Positions 52,575 through 59,659 of a stretch of 64,000 nucleotides of DNA are shown here, piece by piece. This DNA comes from Streptomyces sp. ISL-96. Its GTDB lineage: Bacteria; Actinomycetota; Actinomycetes; Streptomycetales; Streptomycetaceae. Numbering within the stretch: position 1 is the first letter of the stretch; each line of letters opens with the position of its first letter. The position numbers were made by a program, and so were the translations under genes. The stretch covers positions 124,001 to 188,000 of the forward strand of contig NZ_JAGGPA010000026.1 of assembly GCF_018614035.1 (NCBI RefSeq), given 5' to 3'. The notes beneath the pieces were generated by a model. The model was not told the origin of the DNA and ran no database searches. It was given only the letters and a program-made list of their open reading frames with translations.

Positions 52575-54224
52575 GTGCCGGCGAACAAGACAACGACGTC
52601 CCCTGACACACAGGTGAATCCATGGGCCGCGCTGTCGGCACTGTGCGTCGGATTCCTCCTGATCATGATGGACACCACCATCGTGAGCGTCGCGATTCCG
52701 GGCATGCTGACCGACCTGCACGCCGACCTCAACCAGATCACCTGGGTGAACAGCGTCTACCTGCTCACGTACGCGGTGCCGCTGCTGGTCGCCGGACGGC
52801 TCGGAGACCGGCTGGGGCGCAAGCCCGTGTTCCTCGCCGGCATGGCCGTCTTCACCGCGGCGTCGCTGTGGTGCGGCATGTCCGACAGCGTCGGGATGCT
52901 GATCACCGCGCGCGCCGTCCAGGGTGTCGGTGCCGCGCTGATGGCCCCGCAGTCCATGGCCTTCATCACCGTACTGTTCCCCCAGAGCCGTCGGGGCGCG
53001 GCCCTGGGCGTATGGGGTGCCGTCGCGGGCGTGGCGACCGTCCTGGGCCCGCTGGTGGGCGGGCTCCTCGTCGACACCGCGGGGTGGGAATGGATCTTCC
53101 TGATCAACGTACCCATCGGCGTCATCGGTCTGTGTATGACGGTCTGGCTGGTGCCCGGAGGCCAGCCGCGGCACAGTCGAAGCTTCGACCTGTTGGGCAC
53201 CGCGCTCTCCGGCCTGGGCTTGTTCGCGCTCGTCTTCGGCCTACAGAACGGCCAGCACTACGACTGGGGCACGGTCTTCGGTCCGGCCACCGTCACGCAC
53301 GTCATCGTGGCGGGCCTCGTACTGCTGCTCGCTTTCGTCGGCTGGCAGTACCGCAACAAGCGGGAGCCGCTCATGCCGCTCGCGCTGTTCGGCCGGCGCA
53401 ACTTCAGCGCCGCCGCGCTCGCCGCTGCTTCCATCGGATTCGCTCTGACGGGCCTGTACCTGCCGCTGATCCTGTTCCTCCAGTCGGTCCTCGGTCTCAC
53501 TCCGCAGGAGACGGGCTTCCTGCTGGTGCCGATGGCAGTGGCCGGCGGCGTCGCCGGCCCCCTCGCGGGAGCCCTTTCCGACCGGGTCAGCGGCAAGTGG
53601 ATCGTGCTCACCGGGTTCGTCCTGTTCGCCGCGGGCATCGGGATGCTCGCCCTCGTCGCGGAACCGGGCGCGTCCCCGTGGCTGGTGGGTGTCGCCCTGT
53701 TCGTCTCTGGAACGGGCAGCGGTTCGGCCTTCGCACCCATGGCCAACGTCGCGATGGGGGGACTGCCACCCACCCTGCTGGGAGCTGGATCCGGCACCTA
53801 CAACTCGATCCGCCAGGTCGGCAGCGTGATCGGCAGCGCGGCCACGAGCGTACTGCTCCAGGCGCAGCTCTCAGCCTCGCTGCGGTCCTCTACCGCGGAC
53901 GCGGCGGCCGGCCTGCCCCCTGGGCCGCGGCAGGAGTTCACCGACGGGATGAACCGGACCGGCGAGCTGTCCGAGGGGGTGGGCGCCGCCCCACCGGCTC
54001 TGGCGGGGGACCTCGCGGACCTGGCCCGACGCACCTTCGACCGTGCCCTGGCCGACGCGGCCGGCGCGACGCTGGCGCTGCTGGTCGCGGTTCTGGCGGT
54101 GGGCGCGGCCGCCTGTCTGGTGATGGCGCCGCGCGCGCCGAAGACGCCCGGGACGTCGGCCCGAACCACCCGTGACGAGGACGTCGCCACGGCGGGCGAG
54201 CGCCGGCCGCTCGACGCGCGCTGA
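52575..54224 (+). CDS. DHA2-family MFS drug efflux transporter
   Basis: A 549-aa, 14-helix proton antiporter of the EmrB/QacA type that exports small molecules. Motif A GRLGDRLGRKPVFLAG lies near residue 75 and antiporter motif C VAGVATVLGPLVGGLLVD near 150. The first helix carries MMDTTIVSVAIPGML. GTG start. It lies behind the LysR box and before the flavin oxidase, so it probably exports the product or precursor of this cassette, or gives self-resistance (inference). The C-terminal tail is polar. Confidence 0.9.
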   Translation: MPANKTTTSPDTQVNPWAALSALCVGFLLIMMDTTIVSVAIPGMLTDLHADLNQITWVNSVYLLTYAVPLLVAGRLGDRLGRKPVFLAGMAVFTAASLWCGMSDSVGMLITARAVQGVGAALMAPQSMAFITVLFPQSRRGAALGVWGAVAGVATVLGPLVGGLLVDTAGWEWIFLINVPIGVIGLCMTVWLVPGGQPRHSRSFDLLGTALSGLGLFALVFGLQNGQHYDWGTVFGPATVTHVIVAGLVLLLAFVGWQYRNKREPLMPLALFGRRNFSAAALAAASIGFALTGLYLPLILFLQSVLGLTPQETGFLLVPMAVAGGVAGPLAGALSDRVSGKWIVLTGFVLFAAGIGMLALVAEPGASPWLVGVALFVSGTGSGSAFAPMANVAMGGLPPTLLGAGSGTYNSIRQVGSVIGSAATSVLLQAQLSASLRSSTADAAAGLPPGPRQEFTDGMNRTGELSEGVGAAPPALAGDLADLARRTFDRALADAAGATLALLVAVLAVGAAACLVMAPRAPKTPGTSARTTRDEDVATAGERRPLDAR

Positions 54225-54289
54225 ACCGGCCTCACGCAACCCCATACACGCAACCCCATAACGGCGGCTTCTGCCCCCGATAAGGACCT

Positions 54290-54299
54290 GATCTTGGAC
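54290..54299 (+). promoter_or_regulatory. Shared promoter element, copy 2
   Basis: GATCTTGGAC about 100 bases before the oxidase start, matching 52482-52491. Confidence 0.4.
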
Positions 54300-54394
54300 C
54301 TCCGGGCAGGTTGTCTCGGAGGATGGAAACGCAAGGAAAGCCGGTCCGTCGTGACGGTCGGACCGGCTCGGCAATGACGGTGAGGACTTTGGTG

Positions 54395-55774
54395 ATGGCG
54401 ACTCAGGACCTGCAGGATCAGATCTCCGAGCTGACCCGGCGTGTGAAGGGTCCGGTTCTGCTCCCGGGCCAGGAAGGCTATGAGGAAGAGCTCATCGGCT
54501 TCCAGGCCGGATACCGCCATCGGCCGGCCGTCGTCGTCGGCGCGGAGACTGCCGAGGACGTACAGGCCGCCATTCGCTTCGCCGCGGCCCATGACCTGGC
54601 GGTCGCCGTCCAGTCAACCGGCCACGGCATCACCGTGCAGGACGAGGGCGGCGTGGTGATCTCCACCAGGCGCATGAACGACGTGATGGTGAACCCCGGG
54701 AGCCGGTCCGCGTCCATCCAGGCCGGTGCCCGCTGGGAGCAGGTGGTCGCCGTGGCCGAGCCGCACGGCCTGGTCCCGCCCAGCGGCTCGGCCGGGCACG
54801 TGGGAGTGGTCGGGTACACGCTGGCGGGCGGACTGGGGTTGCTGGCCCGTGAGTTCGGCTACGCCGCCGACCACGTGCGGGCGGTCGACCTGGTCACCGC
54901 CGACGGCGAACTGCGCCATGTGACGCCGGACAGCGACGCCGACCTGTTCTGGGCCTTGCGCGGCGGCCGGGACAACTTCGGGGTGGTGACATCCCTGGAG
55001 ATCGCGCTCCAGCCCGTCGCCCGTATCTACGGCGGGGGAGTGTTCTTCGGATCGGAGCACGCTGAGCAGGTGTTCGCCTTCTTCCGGGAGTGGACCGCCG
55101 GGGTGCCCGAGACGATGACCTCCTCCGTGGGCATGATCGGATACCCGCCGATCCCGGTCTTCCCCGAGTCCCTGCGCGGCCGCCACGTGGTCCACGTCCG
55201 CTTCGCGAGCACCGACCTGGAGGGGGCACCGGAACTCGTCCGACCGTGGCTGGACGTCGCGCCCACCCTCCTGGAGCACCTGGGGGAGCTCCCCTACAGC
55301 GAAGCCGGGTCGATCTACCGGGAGCCGAACTTCTCGCACTACTACGACGGCAACAGCGTGCTGCTCAGCGAGCTCGATCCGCAGGTGTTGGACTCGGTCC
55401 GGGAACTGGCGGGTGCGGACGCCGAGGTGCCTTGCATCGTCGACCTGCGCCACCTGGGCGGTGCGTTGTCGCGTACCCCCGAACCGGCGAACGCGGTGTC
55501 CTTCCGCGAGGCGCGCTACATCCTGCGCGTCCTGTCCTCGCCCGAGGGTGTAGGCCTCCCCGAGGTCCGGGCCGCGCACGCCCGGATCGACAAGGCCGTG
55601 GCACCGTGGACGATCGGCCGGTCGGTGAACTTCGTGTACGGGATGCGCGCCGCCGACGACTTCCGGTCCGAGCTGTACGAGGACGCTGTCCTGGCCAAGC
55701 TCTCCTCCGTGAAGGCCCGCCTCGACCCGAAGAACATCTTCCGCCGAAACCAGAACATCGAACCGGCGGCCTGA
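54395..55774 (+). CDS. FAD-linked oxidase of the berberine-bridge-enzyme family
   Basis: A 459-aa PCMH-type flavoprotein oxidase. H77 in AVQSTGHG fits the histidine that covalently binds FAD. The cysteine for a second covalent link is absent (GSAGHVGVVGYTLAGGLG near 131-148 where others have a Cys), so flavin attachment is probably single. The C-terminal BBE motif reads LDPKNIFRRNQNI. The ATG at 54395 is chosen; one seven codons earlier is possible. Such enzymes oxidise secondary-metabolite intermediates. It ends at a strong terminator convergent with the StrR-like gene. Confidence 0.88.
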   Translation: MATQDLQDQISELTRRVKGPVLLPGQEGYEEELIGFQAGYRHRPAVVVGAETAEDVQAAIRFAAAHDLAVAVQSTGHGITVQDEGGVVISTRRMNDVMVNPGSRSASIQAGARWEQVVAVAEPHGLVPPSGSAGHVGVVGYTLAGGLGLLAREFGYAADHVRAVDLVTADGELRHVTPDSDADLFWALRGGRDNFGVVTSLEIALQPVARIYGGGVFFGSEHAEQVFAFFREWTAGVPETMTSSVGMIGYPPIPVFPESLRGRHVVHVRFASTDLEGAPELVRPWLDVAPTLLEHLGELPYSEAGSIYREPNFSHYYDGNSVLLSELDPQVLDSVRELAGADAEVPCIVDLRHLGGALSRTPEPANAVSFREARYILRVLSSPEGVGLPEVRAAHARIDKAVAPWTIGRSVNFVYGMRAADDFRSELYEDAVLAKLSSVKARLDPKNIFRRNQNIEPAA

Positions 55775-55805
55775 TCCTGTCGGCGCCCCCCGTCGCCGAC
55801 ACCCC

Positions 55806-55840
55806 AACCGGGGCCGACTCGTCGAGAGTCGGCCCCGGTT
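55806..55840. terminator. Bidirectional terminator
   Basis: AACCGGGGCCGACT / AGTCGGCCCCGGTT, a perfect 14-base stem with a 7-base loop between convergent genes. Confidence 0.88.
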
Positions 55841-55870
55841 GTCGGCCCGCGAACTCACCTGCTCGAAGGC

Positions 55871-56911
55871 CTACGGGGTCTCCAAGCGGGTGGCGATCTC
55901 GTTCCACCGGGTGGCGATCACCCGCGCGACGTGTGCGACGCTCGCCATCTGATGCGCCGGCATCCGCATCACCCGGTCCGTGTCCTCCTCGTAGATGAGG
56001 CGGGACTCCAGCCAGCGGACCAGCGCCCGCCCGTCGTCGCTGTACCTGATGGCGGGATCCCTCTTGAGGGAGTCCAAGGTGGCGACGATCTCTGCCAGCC
56101 CGGACGATGCGGACTCCGCCGTGGCTGATGCCCTCACCTCACCCGTGCTGTTCTGGCAGGGGACGGAGGCGGCCCCTGCGGCTGCGGCCCCGGCGGTCCC
56201 TGGCGTCATACGGCCCCGTACATCCCGTGCGGTCTCCACGGAGACTCCCGCCGAGCTCGCGATGTCACGCAGCGATGCCTGCGGATTCCGCATGATCTCC
56301 GCCTGCGCCCTCCGTCGCCCGTCGGCGGGATCGAGTGGACGAACCCGCCCGTCGAGACCGACCCTGACATCGGGCTGGGCGGCCGGATCGCCTTGTCGTT
56401 GCCGAATGGAACCAATGGTCTTGTGGTCCAGCCCGACCCTGGCCGCGATGGAACGGTTGGACCACTCAGGGAAATTGTGCAGAATTCTCTGGGCGGCCTT
56501 CTTGCGATCCCTCAGTGAGAGCGGCAGGCCATGTCGTATGTTGGATTCCACGGACAGCAGGAAGGATTCCTCCTCCGACCCGTCGAAGTACATCACGTCG
56601 ATAGTCCGGTAATTTCTCATCCTGGCCGCGTCGAGTCGGTGTATGCCGTCGATGACTCGCATGGTGGGGCGGTGCACGAGGATCGGAGGTAACTCGCCCT
56701 CCAGCCCCGACAGAAGTTTTACGTGCTCTTGATCTATGCCGTTCGAGCGGGGAGAATCCCCCTCGCGCAGTAATTCGATCGGAACGCTGGAGACTAAACC
56801 TGATAGTCCCGCCAGATTCGACGGTTCGGATTCGGACCCGATTGAGTCGCCTGCGGGCGACAGTGGCGCGGCGATGGCGATGCGGGCAACCTGGCTTCCT
56901 CGGCGGCTCAA
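55871..56911 (-). CDS. StrR-family (ParB-like) pathway-specific activator with two TTA codons
   Basis: A 346-aa regulator of the StrR/NovG/Bbr type, which activates antibiotic genes. A ParB/sulfiredoxin-like domain (about residues 43-130) has LPPILVHRPTMRVIDGIHRL and the SNIRHGLPLSLRDR segment typical of StrR. An HTH follows (WSNRSIAARVGLDHKTIGSI, about 150-169), then a second DNA-binding-like helix pair and an Ala-rich linker. Leu39 and Leu47 are TTA codons (56795-56797, 56771-56773), which predicts bldA dependence. The only upstream start is TTG without a clear ribosome site, so the true start is uncertain. Divergent from the NRPS fragment. Confidence 0.87.
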   Translation of the reverse strand: MSRRGSQVARIAIAAPLSPAGDSIGSESEPSNLAGLSGLVSSVPIELLREGDSPRSNGIDQEHVKLLSGLEGELPPILVHRPTMRVIDGIHRLDAARMRNYRTIDVMYFDGSEEESFLLSVESNIRHGLPLSLRDRKKAAQRILHNFPEWSNRSIAARVGLDHKTIGSIRQRQGDPAAQPDVRVGLDGRVRPLDPADGRRRAQAEIMRNPQASLRDIASSAGVSVETARDVRGRMTPGTAGAAAAGAASVPCQNSTGEVRASATAESASSGLAEIVATLDSLKRDPAIRYSDDGRALVRWLESRLIYEEDTDRVMRMPAHQMASVAHVARVIATRWNEIATRLETP

Positions 56912-57615
56912 TTGCCGATCTGTCCGCCCTCGTCCCCGTCATCGCCGCGGTCGACATCCGGTTGCGGCGAAGCCCGTTCCACAACGAGATGTCGCGGCAC
57001 CGCTACGACGCCGTCCTGCGCAAGGCCGGCGGGCCCACCACGGTCACCGACGTGAGCGACTGCCCGAGCCTCGTCTGGGGCGCCGACGTGCACGACCTCT
57101 CCGAACTCGCCGGCCGTGCGACCGCGACGCGATCACCGGTTCGCATTGTCGAGATCCCCAACGCCCGTATCACCGGGGAGGTACGCGCCCTGCGGGCCCT
57201 CGGCGAGGGCGACGCGGCAGGGGCCGCCGTCGCGCTGACCGAGCCGGACCCCGCTGCGGTGGATCCCGAGACGCTGGCGCGCCGGGTCGAGTCCGTCCTG
57301 GACGTCGCCCTGACCCTTGCTCACGACCGTCCCGGCCACTTCGAGGCCGTACTCGTCCCCAGGCGGCCGGTCCGCCCGGCTCTCACAGGCACCTACCGCC
57401 ACCCAGCCCAGGCCCCGGCACGTCCCGGGCCCCTGGCCGAGATCCCGGCCGCGGCCCACCAGGCGGGAAGGTTCGCCGATCGACTGCACGGTTGGCTCCA
57501 CGAGCGACTGGGCGACCGTGCGAAGTCGGTCGAGATCGTCGTCCTCGACGCGCTTCCGCTCGGCCCGGACGGCGTCCCAGCCCCGCGGGCCGCCGACCGG
57601 ACGACCGCCCCATAA
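56842..57615 (+). pseudogene. Detached tail of an NRPS methyltransferase-adenylation module
   Basis: A 257-aa frame resembling the end of an N-methyltransferase domain embedded in an NRPS adenylation domain. Residues 48-61 (NEMSRHRYDAVLRK) and 163-174 (RPGHFEAVLVPR) fit such domains. Residues 233-250 (VVLDALPLGPDGVPAPRA) fit the A10 motif, but the essential Lys is Val. The adenylation core, the methyltransferase SAM site and the carrier domain are absent. It has no clear ribosome site and overlaps the 5' end of the StrR-like gene. Most likely a remnant; a stand-alone protein cannot be excluded. Confidence 0.6.
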
Positions 57616-57673
57616 CACGGCCGATGGCCATCCGAACTCCCCTCCAGCCCCCTCACGAAAGGTGATTGCAACC

Positions 57674-58165
57674 ATGCCTGTCGACATCGACGACACCGGG
57701 ATCCCCACCGACGAGACCGAGCTCCGTGCCCACAACCGGGCCATCGTCGAGCGGTACATGACGACTCTCGGCGAAGACCGTCTGAAGCGGCACCTGCTGT
57801 TCACGGAGGACGGCATCGGCGGTCTGTGGACATCGGACAGCGGAGAGCCGATCGTGACTCGCGGCCGCGACCGGCTCGGAGAGCACGCGGTGTGGTCCCT
57901 GCGGTGCTTCCCCGACTGGGTCTGGACGAACATCGAGATCTTCGACACCCAGGACCCCAACCGCTTCTGGGTCGAATGCGACGGGGAAGGAAAGATCATC
58001 TTTCCGGGCTATCCGGAGGGCCACTATGAAAATCACTTCATCCACTCGTTCCTCTTCGAGAACGGGAAGATCAAGGCACAGCGAGAGTTCATGAATCCCG
58101 CACGACAGTTCCAGGCGCTCGGTATCGCCCTTCCCGAGATCAAGCGCGAAGGCATTCCGACATGA
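57674..58165 (+). CDS. phzB: Phenazine biosynthesis protein PhzA/PhzB
   Basis: A 163-aa NTF2-fold enzyme that condenses two aminocyclohexenone carboxylates into the phenazine skeleton. It matches PhzB along its whole length. H71 in GEHAVWSLRCFPDW and E138 in REFMN are the catalytic His/Glu pair at matching spacing (H73/E140 in characterised PhzA). PNRFWVECDGEGKI and the C-terminus IKREGIPT are also conserved. AAAGGTGA precedes the ATG. No phzC, D, E, F or G is in the window, so the pathway must be completed elsewhere or this is an orphan. Confidence 0.93.
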   Translation: MPVDIDDTGIPTDETELRAHNRAIVERYMTTLGEDRLKRHLLFTEDGIGGLWTSDSGEPIVTRGRDRLGEHAVWSLRCFPDWVWTNIEIFDTQDPNRFWVECDGEGKIIFPGYPEGHYENHFIHSFLFENGKIKAQREFMNPARQFQALGIALPEIKREGIPT

Positions 58166-58356
58166 CCTCCGCCCGAGGAGCTGTCGGCCGGCCGGCCGCG
58201 CTGTGACGAGGGGCTGATCCGGAGGGGGCCGGGTGCGCGGCGGCCCCACCCCGCCGGCTGCCACCCGCGGAACCGACCGCCCGGCCCCCCGTGCCCTCCG
58301 AGCAGCGCGTCAGCGCACCCAGGCCCCTTTCCCGCCAGCGCGAAAGCTGTCGTCTC

Positions 58357-58899
58357 ATGACCATCGACTCGCTGAAACTGCCGATCGCCGAGAAGACTCC
58401 CCACGACCCAGCCCTCGGCCCGCCCGGGCAGCCGGCGGCCCCGGCCTCTCAGGACCTCGTCGCGTACATCGCCCTCCTCACCCAGGCCGTCGAAAGCGCC
58501 GACCCGGGACCCGCCGCGCCCGGCGGCTGGGAGGAACGGGAGCGGCTGCGCTTCTCCACCTGGGTACGCCAGGTCTACGAGCACCCGCTGTCGCCGAGCG
58601 CCCTCGCCTTCCCGATCAGCCGGCTCATCCGGGAGGTCCAGCTGCGCGAAGCCGCCGGACTCGCCTTCCGGATAGACGTCGGCCGGGCCCGCGCGAAGCC
58701 CGCCAAGCCGTCCGCCGAGGTCCGGGCCACAGCCGCGGTCGCCGCGGCCTGGGCGATCGTCGCGGACGCGCTGTCCCGGTCGCCGCGGCCGCCGCGCGAG
58801 CGCGTTGTCGGCGACGTGTGGCAGATCGTACGAGAAACCATCGAGCCCGTCCTCAGGCCCACGGGCACCGTCTTCCCGTGCTCCCACAACACTTGGTGA
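58357..58899 (+). CDS. Unrecognised 180-aa protein at the island edge
   Basis: No family recognised. It starts MTIDSLKLPIAEKTPHD and has a Pro-rich N-terminus, then a helical, charged middle (ERERLRFSTWVRQVYEHPLS, about residues 62-81) and an Ala/Arg-rich helix. It ends with the short polar tail PCSHNTW. No signal peptide or membrane helix. It follows phzB by 191 bases on the same strand and precedes a strong terminator, so it may belong to the same transcript. The 58166-58356 gap shows no other gene. Confidence 0.6.
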   Translation: MTIDSLKLPIAEKTPHDPALGPPGQPAAPASQDLVAYIALLTQAVESADPGPAAPGGWEERERLRFSTWVRQVYEHPLSPSALAFPISRLIREVQLREAAGLAFRIDVGRARAKPAKPSAEVRATAAVAAAWAIVADALSRSPRPPRERVVGDVWQIVRETIEPVLRPTGTVFPCSHNTW

Positions 58900-58911
58900 A
58901 CGCCGAGAAAC

Positions 58912-58942
58912 GGCTCCACACCTCAGATGTCCCTCTGACCTG
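58912..58942 (+). repeat. Right copy of island-flanking direct repeat (attR-like)
   Basis: GGCTCCAC-aCCtc-AGATG-t-CCCTCTGACCTG, matching the tRNA-Ala 3' end plus terminator arm at 49492-49521 in 27 of 31 columns. Confidence 0.55.
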
Positions 58943-58963
58943 TTTCCGCAGGTCAGAGGGACA
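58928..58963 (+). terminator. Terminator at island right end
   Basis: TGTCCCTCTGACCTG / CAGGTCAGAGGGACA, a perfect 15-base stem, then TTTTTT. Closely related to the tRNA-Ala terminator. Confidence 0.92.
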
Positions 58964-58972
58964 TTTTTTGTT

Positions 58973-59632
58973 TCACAGCGCGGCGTCCCGGGCGAGCAGT
59001 GCCGCCTGTACGCGGTTCTCGCAGCCCAGCTTCGCGAGGATCCGGCTGACGTATGTCTTGACCGTGGCCTCGCTCATGTGGAGCCGCTTGCCCGCGTCGG
59101 CGTTGGACAGGCCCTCGCCGAGCAGCGCGAGGACGTCCCGCTCCCGCACGCTCAGCGCCGTGACGAGCTGCCGCGCGCGCTCGGCGCGGGCCGGCGCCCG
59201 CCCCGAGGCGAGCTGTTCCACGACGTGCCGGGTCGCCCCCGGCGACAGGTAGGCGTTCCCGGCCGCGGCGGCCCGTACCGCACGGATCAGCTCGGCCGGG
59301 GCGGAGTCCTTCAGCAGGAAGCCCACGCCGCCGCTCTCCAGGGCACGCAGGACGTTCTCCCGCTCGCCGAACGTCGTCAGTACGATCACGCGCGTGCCCG
59401 GCACCGCCCTGCCCAGTTCGGCGAGGGCGGTGAGCCCGTCCATCACCGGCATCTGAAGGTCGAGCAGCACCACGTCCGGCGCGTGGACGCGCGCCAGGTC
59501 GACGGCCTCGCGGCCGTTCGCCGCCTCCGCCACGACCTCGATGGCCCGGTCCGAGGTGAGGATCATCCGGATGCCCGCCCGGATGAGGGGCTCGTCATCG
59601 GCGATCACGACCCTGACGTGCGCAGCCGTCAT
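58973..59632 (-). CDS. NarL-family response regulator
   Basis: A 219-aa two-component regulator. The receiver has DD at 12-13, phosphoacceptor D58 in DVVLLDLQMP and T/K at LTTFGE and LLKDSAP. The LuxR-type HTH is SVRERDVLALLGEGLSNADA, then MSEATVKTYVSRILAKLG, near 150-200. The ATG at 59632 is chosen as the family start. It lies 27 bases after the histidine kinase gene, so they form one operon. Confidence 0.95.
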   Translation of the reverse strand: MTAAHVRVVIADDEPLIRAGIRMILTSDRAIEVVAEAANGREAVDLARVHAPDVVLLDLQMPVMDGLTALAELGRAVPGTRVIVLTTFGERENVLRALESGGVGFLLKDSAPAELIRAVRAAAAGNAYLSPGATRHVVEQLASGRAPARAERARQLVTALSVRERDVLALLGEGLSNADAGKRLHMSEATVKTYVSRILAKLGCENRVQAALLARDAAL

Positions 59633-59659
59633 GCTTGTCCCCCCACAGCTGCCGCGCAT

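Noticed and set aside
49500..58970. Search for an integrase, transposase or IS ends in the island
   Set aside because: No recombinase motif or terminal inverted repeat pair was found, so no mobile element is annotated despite the flanking repeats.
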